Shown here one piece after another: positions 43,465-51,252 of a DNA stretch of 64,000 nt. Position 1 is the stretch's first letter. Every line of letters starts with the position of its first letter. Made by a program: the position numbers and the translations under genes. The stretch spans positions 3,596,001-3,660,000 of the forward strand of contig OY762279.1 in NCBI GenBank assembly GCA_963665455.1, in the 5' to 3' direction. The notes under the pieces are model-generated. The model saw only the letters and a list, made by a program, of their open reading frames with translations. It was not told where the DNA came from and did no database searches. Source of the DNA: VXNE01 sp963665455 (GTDB taxonomy: Bacteria > Pseudomonadota > Gammaproteobacteria > Pseudomonadales > Azotimanducaceae).

Positions 43465-43919
43465 GCGTTGTCGCGATCCACGTCGCGTTGCGGCGCGGCG
43501 GGCCCTCCGTGGCGTTGGAGCAAGGGACGCTGGTGCCTGGGCGGGGCATCGAGGGCGATCATCATCATGCGCAGCCGGACGGCATGCCGGCGAGCGAGGT
43601 GACGTTCATTGAGGCGGAGACGGTCGACGCGTTCAACGCCGAAACGGGTTTGGGCATCGATGCCGCCGCCACGCGGCGCAATGTCCTCACCCGGGGCGTC
43701 GCGTTGAAACCCTTGGTCGGGAAGCGGTTCACGGTCGGTACCGCCGTGCTGGAGGGCCTCGAACCGTGCGACCCGTGTGCGACGCTCGGCAAGCGCCTGG
43801 CGACGGCGTCGGTGCCGGCCGCGAACATCGTCAAGGCGCTTGCGCACCGGGGCGGCCTGCGGGCGCGGATCGTGGAAGGCGGCGTCATCGCTCCCGGCGA
43901 CGAGATTCGTTCGATCTGA
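43461..43919 (+). CDS. MOSC-domain protein
   Basis: GTG 43461 overlaps the DUF1330 stop. The 152-residue protein is a single MOSC domain: LVPGRGIEGDHHHAQPDG, ATRRNVLTRGVALKPLVG, and the conserved Cys region LEGLEPCDPCATLGKRL. MOSC domains carry a sulfur on this cysteine or bind molybdenum cofactor intermediates. It may act in sulfur transfer or reductive detoxification; no molybdenum genes are nearby. Confidence 0.82.
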   Translation: MSVVAIHVALRRGGPSVALEQGTLVPGRGIEGDHHHAQPDGMPASEVTFIEAETVDAFNAETGLGIDAAATRRNVLTRGVALKPLVGKRFTVGTAVLEGLEPCDPCATLGKRLATASVPAANIVKALAHRGGLRARIVEGGVIAPGDEIRSI

Positions 43920-43931
43920 GGCGGATACGGA

Positions 43932-44324
43932 GTGTTTCCCGCAGACCTGCCGGCCCGTCCCTGGAACGTGTCCATTGCCGCCGGATTGCTACTTGGCTCG
44001 GCGGCCATCCTGCTCCTCGCTTGGGCGGTCTGGCCGGAAACCGTCGTCAGCAACGGTGCACGCGTCTTCTTCGTGATGCTGTGGGGCCTGATGGCGTACG
44101 CCGCCTACCGGGGGCTCGGTTGGGTGCGCCTCGCCATCGGTTTGGTGTTTGTGGCGTCGGCGTGGGGCCTGGCGAACGCCGAGTCGGTGACATTGGCGCT
44201 CTCGAAGACGGCCATGCCGGAACTCCTGTGTTCCGTCCTGCAGGTCGGGGCTTTGGTGCTGTTGTGTTTCCCCGCGGCCCGCCGCTGGTTCGCGGCGGTG
44301 CGGGAGGTGGATGGGGCGCAATAA
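43932..44324 (+). CDS. small four-helix membrane protein
   Basis: The 130-residue protein starts at GTG 43932. It has hydrophobic segments near residues 14-33 (VSIAAGLLLGSAAILLLAWA), 43-60, 65-85 and 98-116. No family is recognised. It lies 12 bases after the MOSC gene, so it is probably in the same operon. It converges with the VOC gene. Confidence 0.6.
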   Translation: MFPADLPARPWNVSIAAGLLLGSAAILLLAWAVWPETVVSNGARVFFVMLWGLMAYAAYRGLGWVRLAIGLVFVASAWGLANAESVTLALSKTAMPELLCSVLQVGALVLLCFPAARRWFAAVREVDGAQ

Positions 44325-44345
44325 GCCTGCGAGGCGCCTCAACCG

Positions 44346-44735
44346 CTACTCGGACTTCGCCGAGAGCTGCAGCAGGATGCCGTGGGTGGATTTCGGATGC
44401 ACGAAAACCTGCGGCCCGCCTTCCCCGATCAGCCGCGCACCCGCCTCGCGCATGGCGGCGGCGGTCTCGGCCACGTCGTCCACCTCGAACGCGATCGTGT
44501 GGATGCCCTCGCCCCGGCCTTCCAGTGCTCGTCCGACCGCGCCGTTCGGGTCCGTGGGCGCGACGACTTCGATGAAGCCGCCGTTGGGCAGGTTGAAGAA
44601 GGCCTGCCTGATGCCGAGGGCCTCGCTCTCGTCGATACGGTCGAGGGTCAGTCCGATACGGTCTCGATAGGTCGCGATGCCCTCGTCGAGGTCGGCCACG
44701 CGGACCACCAGGTGATCGAATCCAGTCAAGGCCAT
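44346..44735 (-). CDS. VOC-family protein, possible methylmalonyl-CoA epimerase
   Basis: The 129-residue single glyoxalase-like protein has FDHLVVRVADLDEGIATYRD at the start, GGFIEVVAPTDPNGAVGRAL, the His-bearing GEGIHTIAFEVDD and HGILLQL at the end. The metal ligands His, Glu and His at these places fit the VOC fold. Methylmalonyl-CoA epimerases are near this length and have the GEGIHHIAFEV motif; here the second His of that motif is Thr, so the specific call is tentative. Confidence 0.7.
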   Translation of the reverse strand: MALTGFDHLVVRVADLDEGIATYRDRIGLTLDRIDESEALGIRQAFFNLPNGGFIEVVAPTDPNGAVGRALEGRGEGIHTIAFEVDDVAETAAAMREAGARLIGEGGPQVFVHPKSTHGILLQLSAKSE

Positions 44736-44908
44736 GTGCGTCTCCGGCAGCGAACGGTGGCCCGGTAGGCGCGCTGGCCGGCGGCGTCTGGCGCCACGCG
44801 GCGGGCTCCTCGGGCGGAACGCAGCTTAGCAGATGCCGATGGGCGCCGGTGGTGGAAAAGACCCGGCCCGGATATGGTTAGCGTCGAACGGGAGACGGGG
44901 AGCGGCCG

Positions 44909-45205
44909 ATGTCCGAAGAGCGGGGCCTTACGAATCACGAGATCACCATCGCGCTGGCGGGCGGGGCCGTGCTCGGCCCGTTCCGGGCGACATGGAGTAC
45001 CGAGATCGTCAGCGACGTGCGCGAACTGACGAAGGACTATGACGCGTTCCTGCAGGGCCAGGCGCAGAAGCGCTTCAAGTATCACCTACACGACAGCGAC
45101 AATCCCCATCGACCGATCTCGCACTCGCTCATCCTGAACTTCGAGCACGTCACGGCGATCTACGACCGGGTGCTGTTGCACGAGCACGAGCACGCGGACC
45201 ACTGA
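44909..45205 (+). CDS. small uncharacterised protein with His-rich tail
   Basis: ATG 44909 follows GGGAGACGGGGAG. The 98-residue protein is mixed helix and strand (NHEITIALAGGAVLGPFRAT, then FLQGQAQKRFKYHLHDSDNP) and ends LLHEHEHADH. The tail of alternating His and acidic residues could bind metal. No family is recognised. It stands alone between convergent genes. Confidence 0.55.
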   Translation: MSEERGLTNHEITIALAGGAVLGPFRATWSTEIVSDVRELTKDYDAFLQGQAQKRFKYHLHDSDNPHRPISHSLILNFEHVTAIYDRVLLHEHEHADH

Positions 45206-45234
45206 CACTCCCCCGGCGTGTGCCCGCCCGACGG

Positions 45235-45954
45235 CTACAGGTTGCGTTGGAATAGCGCGAACAGCCGCTCCCAGTGGCGTTCCGCAGAGGGCTTGTGATA
45301 CTTGCCCTCGCGCTGCGGGAAGACGAAGCCGTGGTCGGCGCCCGGATACCACTCGACGCGGTAGTTGATGCCCGTGCTCGCCAGGTGTTCCTCCAGGGGA
45401 TCGATCATCGACGGCGGTGCGAGCGGATCGAGTTCCGCGCAGCCGAAGTAGATCTCGCCCCGGATCTGGTCCGCCGTGCCGTGGGGGGCGTCGTCCCCGT
45501 AGAGGCGCACGCCGTGGAACGACGCGGCCGCCTTGATCCGGTCCGGAAACGCGGCGGCGGCGGCGAACACGAACGGTCCGCTCATGCAATAGCCCACGGT
45601 GCCCACCGGGCCGTCCCGGGCCGCGTCCCGTCCGGACGCGAAGTCGAGCAGCACTTGGGTGTCCGCGCAGACCATGGCGTCCGTCGTGGCACCCATGAGT
45701 TCGCGCATGCGCTCCCGGGTCGCGCCCGGCATCCCCATGTGGAACTCGCGCACTTGGCGGTAGTACAGGTTCGGCAGCATGACGTGGTAGCCGACCGTGC
45801 CGATGCGGCGGGCCATGTCGTGCAGCTCCTCCCGCTTGCCCGGGGCGTCCATGTAGAAGATGACCAGCGGGAACGGTCCTCCCTCTTCCGGGTGGGTGAT
45901 GAACGTGTTCATCGCGCCATCGGCGGTCTGGATGTCGATTTCGGTTTCGATCAT
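45235..45954 (-). CDS. dienelactone hydrolase family protein
   Basis: ATG 45954 is preferred to an upstream in-frame start because it begins the domain. The 239-residue alpha/beta hydrolase has the Cys nucleophile in VGTVGYCMSGPF near 122, Asp in CAELDPLAPP near 174 and His in GADHGFVFP near 208, the Cys-Asp-His triad of DLH enzymes. It may open lactones or cleave related esters; the true substrate is unknown. Confidence 0.87.
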   Translation of the reverse strand: MIETEIDIQTADGAMNTFITHPEEGGPFPLVIFYMDAPGKREELHDMARRIGTVGYHVMLPNLYYRQVREFHMGMPGATRERMRELMGATTDAMVCADTQVLLDFASGRDAARDGPVGTVGYCMSGPFVFAAAAAFPDRIKAAASFHGVRLYGDDAPHGTADQIRGEIYFGCAELDPLAPPSMIDPLEEHLASTGINYRVEWYPGADHGFVFPQREGKYHKPSAERHWERLFALFQRNL

Positions 45955-46052
45955 GGGGAGCCCTCGGGGAACGAACGCGAAGTGTAACGGCCGGCGGGGA
46001 CTATTCCATGGCAACTCGCATGCATCGGGTGGAGGCGGCGGGCCCCGTGCCT

Positions 46053-46841
46053 TCATGCGGGTGCGTCGAGGCGCTCCGGGAGGGGCCGCCGGTCATGCAC
46101 GCGATGCCAGAGATCGATGAGTGGCGCGAGCAGCTCACGCTTGGGGTGGTCCGCCTCCCATGGCTTTTCGTACTGATAGTGCACGACCTTGATCCGGGAC
46201 CAGTCCCACAGTTGCGGCAAGTTGAAGAAGACGTACTGGAGGACGTTGTAGAGGTAGGGGAGCCCGTGCCAATCCGGGAAGTACGCTTCGAGGAAGGTCT
46301 GGTCCGTGCGCCGCCAGTAGACCCCGGGGGCGTCGAGGCGCTCGATCATGTCCTCGTAGGCGCGGCGGTCCGGGCGGGCGACGAAGACCCCGGAGTTCAT
46401 GCGGTGCATGTCCGCCAGGGACTCGTAGAGGTTCGGGGCGGCCGAGAGGGCGGGATAACCGAACAGGCGATCAATGTTGCGCACGGCGATGGCGTCGGCA
46501 TCGATGAACACGATCCGCTCGTATTCCTCCATTTCCCACAGCCGCAGCTTGACGAAGTTGTCCAGGGGATCGTGGAACGCGGGCTTCGTGCCCTTGTCGA
46601 AGGGGGACCGCGCATGCTGGGCCGCGCGCGTATGGCGGCCGCGGAACGCCGTGGACAACTCGGGCTGCCCCACTTCGCGCACGAGGCAACCCTCGGCTTC
46701 CAGGGCGTCGAGTTCGGGCGTGCCCGGCGGTGCCAGCACGACGAGGGGCCAGGCGGCGGAGACGCGCTTCAGCGAACGGGCCAGAGCCGTCGCCCCGAGC
46801 GCGTAGTCGGCATTGGTGACGAGCGTCGCGTAGGCGAACAC
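46053..46841 (-). CDS. sqdD: GT8 family glycosyltransferase, likely sulfoquinovosyl transferase
   Basis: GTG 46841 follows GATGAGGGC, whereas an in-frame ATG at 46976 would overlap sqdB. The 262-residue protein resembles glycogenin/GT8: VFAYATLVTNADYALGATAL at the start, the DxD motif in IVFIDADAIAVRNIDRLFG near 114-116, and MNSGVFVARPD. In Rhodobacter the sulfolipid gene sqdD encodes a glycogenin-like glycosyltransferase, and here it follows an sqdB-type gene by 47 bases. The role in sulfolipid assembly is inferred from this pairing. Confidence 0.65.
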   Translation of the reverse strand: MFAYATLVTNADYALGATALARSLKRVSAAWPLVVLAPPGTPELDALEAEGCLVREVGQPELSTAFRGRHTRAAQHARSPFDKGTKPAFHDPLDNFVKLRLWEMEEYERIVFIDADAIAVRNIDRLFGYPALSAAPNLYESLADMHRMNSGVFVARPDRRAYEDMIERLDAPGVYWRRTDQTFLEAYFPDWHGLPYLYNVLQYVFFNLPQLWDWSRIKVVHYQYEKPWEADHPKRELLAPLIDLWHRVHDRRPLPERLDAPA

Positions 46842-46888
46842 GTCGCCCTCATCCGGAGTCGGCGGCGAGCATCGGCGGCGACGGGCGC

Positions 46889-48115
46889 CTAATCGGCACT
46901 TCCGGGCGGAGTTCCGGCGCCCCCGTTGGCCACGGCGAGCCCCGCCGCCTGTTCCCGGGTCCACGCCGAAGTACACGGGATACGCGACCGGTCGATGCGG
47001 TGGGCGTACTTGCGCGCGACCTCCACGAGTTCGTCCAGGAGGCCCTCCTCCAAGGTCGTGGGCTTGAGGCCGAGGGCGAGCAGTTGGTCATTGCAGACCG
47101 CCAAGTCGTTCTCGGCGGCTTCCTTGCGGGGATTGGGCACATGGTCGATGGCGGCCCCGGTGAGTTCCGACACCAGCCGGGCCAAGTCGCGGACGCGGTG
47201 CGTCTCCGTCATCTGGTTGAAGATCCGCGTGCGCTCCCCGGCCGGCGGCGCGTTGGCGAGGGCGATCTCGATGCAGCGGACGGAATCCTGGATGTGGATG
47301 AACGCCCGAGTCTGCCCGCCCGTGCCGTGGACGGTGAGGGGGTGGCCGATGGCGGCTTGGATGAGGAAGCGGTTTAGCACCGTGCCGTAGTCGCCGTCGT
47401 AGTCGAAGCGGTTGATGAGTTGCGGGTGGCGTCGCGTCTGGTCGGTATGCGTGCCCCACACCACCCCTTGGTGGAGATCGGTGATGCGCAGGCCATCGTT
47501 CTTCGCATAGAACTGGAAGAGGAGTTGGTCGAGGCACTTGGTCAGGTGATAGACGCTGCCGGGATTGGCGGGGTAGAGAATCTCCTGCTCTTCGAACCGG
47601 CCCTCGGCCACGGGCACGGCGACGGTCAGGTATCCCTCCGGAATCGGCGCGCCGATGTCCGAATAGCCGTAGACGCCCATCGTGCCCATGTGGACGACGT
47701 GGGCGTCCAGGGAGAGGGCGACCAACGCGGAGAGAACGCTCTGGGTGCCGTTGACGTTGTTGCCGACCGTGTAGTTCTTGTGGGTGTCGGTCTTCATCGA
47801 GTACGGGGCGGCGCGTTGCTGGGCCAGATGCACGATGGCCTCGGGCTGGAAGCCCCCGAGCCAGGCCTTCAGCCGCTCGTACTCGTTCGCCACGTCGATG
47901 CGTTCGAAGCCGATTTCGCGACCAGTGATGGCGTGCCAGACGCGCCGGCGCTCCTGGATGGAGTCCATCGGCGTCAAGGACTGCACGCCCAGTTCGGTGT
48001 CGATCCAGCGCCGGCTCAGGTTGTCCACGATGGCGACGTCGTGGCCGCGCTCGGAGAGGTGCAGCGACGTGGGCCAGCCAACGAACCCGTCTCCTCCCAG
48101 TACTGCTATGCGCAC
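46889..48115 (-). CDS. sqdB: UDP-sulfoquinovose synthase-like NAD-dependent epimerase
   Basis: The 408-residue protein starts at GTG 48115. It matches SQD1/SqdB along its length: IAVLGGDGFVGWPTSLHLSE (NAD site), GVQSLTPMDSIQERRRVW, VHLAQQRAAPYSM, GTMGVYGYSDIGAPIPEGYL with Thr145, VYHLTKCLDQ with Tyr189 and Lys193, DLHQGVVWGTHTDQT, AIGHPLTVHGTGGQTRAFI and HVPNPRKEAAEN. These include the residues known in plant SQD1 to bind UDP-glucose and catalyse sulfite addition. It should make UDP-sulfoquinovose for the anionic lipid SQDG. This pathway is best known from phototrophs and alphaproteobacteria. Confidence 0.8.
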   Translation of the reverse strand: MRIAVLGGDGFVGWPTSLHLSERGHDVAIVDNLSRRWIDTELGVQSLTPMDSIQERRRVWHAITGREIGFERIDVANEYERLKAWLGGFQPEAIVHLAQQRAAPYSMKTDTHKNYTVGNNVNGTQSVLSALVALSLDAHVVHMGTMGVYGYSDIGAPIPEGYLTVAVPVAEGRFEEQEILYPANPGSVYHLTKCLDQLLFQFYAKNDGLRITDLHQGVVWGTHTDQTRRHPQLINRFDYDGDYGTVLNRFLIQAAIGHPLTVHGTGGQTRAFIHIQDSVRCIEIALANAPPAGERTRIFNQMTETHRVRDLARLVSELTGAAIDHVPNPRKEAAENDLAVCNDQLLALGLKPTTLEEGLLDELVEVARKYAHRIDRSRIPCTSAWTREQAAGLAVANGGAGTPPGSAD

Positions 48116-48171
48116 GTCGAAGCCTCGTCCAGTCGATGGGTTGGCGCAGGGCCCTCATTCTACCGCGTGAC

Positions 48172-48432
48172 TAGCCCGCATTTCTCACCAAGTCGCTTGT
48201 GCATAGACCGCAAGTCCTTGGTCCATTTGGGTTTATCGTCGATCTCAAGCTCGGTGGCCGGATGCAGAGCGCTGGCCGCGCCCTCGCCGGTCCTTTCGCC
48301 CCGTGCGCGCACATGCTCCCTCAAACTTAGGCCCCACTAGGCTTTCGGTCGGCGAGCGCGACGCAAGCGTCGTGCGCACGGAGCGAAAATCCTCGGCGAT
48401 CATCACGGCCCGTGGTGAGAAATGCGGGCTAG
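48172..48432. mobile_element. MITE family 2, copy 2 (intact ends)
   Basis: This 261-bp element starts CTAGCCCGCATTTCTCACCA and ends with its perfect complement. It is an inverted relative of the element at 9154-9481 and lacks about 70 central bases. The right tip, read outward, is CCTAGCCCG, the same 9 bases used by the IS110-type element, but no IS is present. It fills most of the gap between sqdB and the RDD gene. Non-coding. Confidence 0.8.
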
Positions 48433-48457
48433 GGTGCCGGCCCCAAGGCGGGCGCGG

Positions 48458-48850
48458 TCAACCGGCGCGCCCGGCAGACCCCCTGGCCTCTTTCGGCAGC
48501 CGCACGACGCGCCGTCTCGAAAGCAGGTCCGGCCACGCGCGGCGTTCGCTGTCGACCAAGAGCCACGCATGCCCGAGGAGGAGACAGGCAAGGCTCAGGA
48601 TCCCGCCCAGCAGGCGCAGGTGTACCTGTCGGAAGCCGACCGCGCCATCCTCGGGATGGAAGCGCAGGCGCCACGCCACCATCCCGAGGGTTTGGCCGCG
48701 CCGGATCCAGAAGAACGCGAAGAATGCGTAGCCTTCCAGGGCCAGCAGTGCCTGCAGCCACGTCCCGGTCACCTCCTCGCCGGTGGCGGTCACCAAGGCG
48801 ACGATGGTGAGGACCCAGATGCCGGTCAGTGCGACCGCATCGTAGAGCAT
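48458..48850 (-). CDS. RDD-family membrane protein
   Basis: ATG 48850 is the only good start; the frame remains open upstream and the residues APLRFRLLA just before it look like part of the RDD domain, so an unusual start may be used. The 130-residue protein has RLLAMLYDAVAL, the GQTLGMVAWRLRF segment and helices near 5-22, 34-50 and 80-95. RDD proteins are small membrane proteins proposed as transporters. It lies 71 bases after the thiolase-like gene. Confidence 0.7.
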   Translation of the reverse strand: MLYDAVALTGIWVLTIVALVTATGEEVTGTWLQALLALEGYAFFAFFWIRRGQTLGMVAWRLRFHPEDGAVGFRQVHLRLLGGILSLACLLLGHAWLLVDSERRAWPDLLSRRRVVRLPKEARGSAGRAG

Positions 48851-48921
48851 GGCGAGCAGGCGGAAGCGCAGCGGGGCGGCGGCCGCCGGATCCGGTTCCC
48901 TCCGAGTGGACGCTGGGGTGC

Positions 48922-50394
48922 TCAGAACGTGAGGGCGCCCCGTTCGTCCAGGCGTGCGGAGCGGCCGCAGAACTCCTCCGAGACCATCGCGGAAAGGACG
49001 TCCGCCTCCCGGGTGTTACCCCAGGTGCGGCCGCCGCTCTCGACGCGGCACGCGGCGAGGCCGACCGACGGTCCATCCCGGTCGTACATCACGGTGTAGC
49101 TTTCGACCTCCACGGGTCCCTCGTAGGCCGCCTCGATCTCCCGCGTCGGGAGCGCGTCGATCTCCTCCTGGGGCATGGCGTGCCGGAAGTCGCCATGCGG
49201 CGGGGCCTCCGTGGAGTAGACGCCGAACGCGTGCTTGGTGAGGAAGCCGCCGTTGCTCGTGACGAAGCCGATGTCCCCGGGGCGTTCGCGCAGCACCTCG
49301 CACATCCGCGCGATGGAGTGCATGACGTAGTTGTTGAGTGGTCCGCCGCCGAAGGTGAGGCCACCGGTGACCGTCAGCGGCCGTTCCTGGTCCAGGCCGA
49401 GTTCCGTCGCGGCCACCTGCACCGCGGACGGGAAGCAGCTATAGACGTCCACATGGTCGACGTCAGCCACGTCGATCTCGGCCAGCGCGAGACAGCGGCG
49501 TCCCGCGATCCCGAGGCCCGGCGCGGAGTGCAGGTTGTCCCGGGAGGAGACGGCGTACGTGTCGTGTCCCTCGGTGGCCGCCCAGGGATGGATCCACTTC
49601 CCCTCGGGAATGCCGAGCCGCCGGGCCTTGCCCCGGGAGGTCAGGATGAGGGCCGCCGCCTGGTCCACGTTGCTGTTCGAGTTCATGAACTTGGGGTAGG
49701 GGAAGGACACCGCGCGATTCGCGGCGCTCGGCGTGCGGATTTCCTCGGCCGTGAGCGCGTCCCGAATCCACGCGTGCGGGTTGTCGGCGGCCACGCGGCT
49801 GAAGCCGGCCCAGAGTTCGGAGACGCGGCGAATGTGGTCGGGAAGGCTCTCTTCGCGGGCATGGCGGATGGCGTTCTCGAAGATGGCGTACATCTGCATC
49901 GGCTCGATGATGCCGCGCTGCGCCTCGACGCGGTGGCGCATCTTGAGCTCCACGCCGAAGCGGCGGTCCGGCTCGCCCGGGGCCTTGGCCCAGTCGAGTT
50001 CCGCGCCCGCGCGCCGGGCCTTCGCCTGGGTGTTGCCGCACTCCGCTCCGGTCAGGATGACGATGTCGCGCTCGCCCACCCGGATCTCGCGGGCGGATTC
50101 CGTGAGCACGGATTGCACGGAGTTGCCGCCCCAGGTCGTGATGCCCGTCTCGGCCCGCGCGTTGCCCACGGCCTCCGCGACGACCCGCGCGGGATCCTCG
50201 TAGGGCCACATGCCTCGGATCACGCGCACCGAGGACGCGTCGGTCAGGAGCGATGGGCTGTCCGCGTCCTCGGCGGCCTGGCGTACGGCGTCGATCATGA
50301 GATCGAGGGGCTCCCGGGCGGTGCGGGGGTCGTCGGTGCGTTGTTCAAGCTGGGAAACACCCACCAGAACGGGGGTCAGCGCATCGAGGCTCAT
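48922..50394 (-). CDS. thiolase-like protein without the usual nucleophilic cysteine
   Basis: The 490-residue protein has the thiolase superfamily layout of SCP-x/acetyl-CoA acetyltransferase-like proteins: TPVLVGVSQLEQRTDDPRTA, ILTGAECGNTQAK, VDVYSCFPSAVQVAATELGL, LTVTGGLTFGGGPLNNYVMH and GFVTSNGGFLTKHAFGVYST. At the position of the catalytic Cys (normally a Cys shortly after GGN) it reads TTWGGNSVQSVLTE, so that nucleophile is missing. It may bind acyl-CoA, use another residue (for example Cys in YSCFPS), or be inactive. It is divergent from glcB, with an IS between. Confidence 0.75.
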   Translation of the reverse strand: MSLDALTPVLVGVSQLEQRTDDPRTAREPLDLMIDAVRQAAEDADSPSLLTDASSVRVIRGMWPYEDPARVVAEAVGNARAETGITTWGGNSVQSVLTESAREIRVGERDIVILTGAECGNTQAKARRAGAELDWAKAPGEPDRRFGVELKMRHRVEAQRGIIEPMQMYAIFENAIRHAREESLPDHIRRVSELWAGFSRVAADNPHAWIRDALTAEEIRTPSAANRAVSFPYPKFMNSNSNVDQAAALILTSRGKARRLGIPEGKWIHPWAATEGHDTYAVSSRDNLHSAPGLGIAGRRCLALAEIDVADVDHVDVYSCFPSAVQVAATELGLDQERPLTVTGGLTFGGGPLNNYVMHSIARMCEVLRERPGDIGFVTSNGGFLTKHAFGVYSTEAPPHGDFRHAMPQEEIDALPTREIEAAYEGPVEVESYTVMYDRDGPSVGLAACRVESGGRTWGNTREADVLSAMVSEEFCGRSARLDERGALTF

Positions 50395-50541
50395 GCAGGG
50401 GCGGAGATAGTGTGCGGGCCGGCCGCGGTCGCGCGATGATACTCGACCCGGCCGGAACGCGGCTCGCCGCCGGTCGTCGGCCAGCAGTTCTCATTTTGGC
50501 CCGACTTGGCAACGGAGTCGGGGATTCCGTCCGCGAACGGG

Positions 50542-50570
50542 TTGACAACATAGGACGGCGCCCCTATGGT
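50542..50570 (+). promoter_or_regulatory. candidate promoter of the IS-borne methyltransferase
   Basis: TTGACA at 50542-50547 is followed after exactly 17 bases by TATGGT at 50565-50570. The -10 box overlaps the first possible ATG (50566), so if used the true start would be ATG 50578, with almost no leader. This supports start 50578. Confidence 0.5.
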
Positions 50571-51252
50571 GCGGGCCATGGGCAACCCATGGTTCGGATC
50601 GAAGGCGACGTCGGGGCTGTGGCAGGCGCTGGTGGCGCTGATGCCGCCGCACGCGGTGTACATCGAAACGCACCTGGGCGGCGGCGCGGTGATGAAGCGC
50701 AAGCCGGGGGCGCTGCGCAACATCGGCATCGACCTGGACGCGCGGGCGCTGGAGTCGTTCGAATGCGGCCATCCGGTGGAGCTGGTGCACGCGGACTGCC
50801 ACGCGTGGCTGGCCGGGTTCCCGTTCGACGGTTCGGAACTGGTGTACAGCGACCCGCCGTACCTGCGCGGCGCGCGCAAGTCCGGGCGCCGCTACCGGCA
50901 CGACTACGAGGACGCGGACCACGCGGCGCTGCTGGAACTGCTGAAGGGCCTGCCGTGCGCGGTGATGGTGTCGGGATACCCGTCGGCGCTGTACGACGAG
51001 CTGCTGGGCGGCTGGCGCAGCGCGGCGCTGCAGGTGATGAACCACGCGGGGGTGGTCACCGAGAAGGTGTGGTTCAACTTCGCGCCGGACCGCGTGCACT
51101 GGGCGTCGCGCGCGGGACGGAACTTCACGCACCGGCAGACGGTCAAGCGCAAGGCGCATGGCTGGGGCCGGCGCTACGCGGCGATGCCAGCGGCGGAGCG
51201 CCTGGCGGTGCTGGCGGCGATCATGGCGGTGGAGGCCGGCGCCGCGCCGTGA
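50566..51252 (+). CDS. D12-class N6-adenine DNA methyltransferase (IS passenger)
   Basis: The 228-residue protein (224 from ATG 50578) starts NPWFGSKATSGLWQALVALM and has the AdoMet-binding site VYIETHLGGGAVM, NIGIDLDARALESFE and the catalytic DPPY in LVYSDPPYLRG near residue 88. This is the Dam/D12 layout with a short recognition part. It overlaps the transposase gene by four bases and lies between the inverted repeats, so it moves with the element. Methylation may control transposition or protect the element; that is inference. Confidence 0.88.
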   Translation: MVRAMGNPWFGSKATSGLWQALVALMPPHAVYIETHLGGGAVMKRKPGALRNIGIDLDARALESFECGHPVELVHADCHAWLAGFPFDGSELVYSDPPYLRGARKSGRRYRHDYEDADHAALLELLKGLPCAVMVSGYPSALYDELLGGWRSAALQVMNHAGVVTEKVWFNFAPDRVHWASRAGRNFTHRQTVKRKAHGWGRRYAAMPAAERLAVLAAIMAVEAGAAP

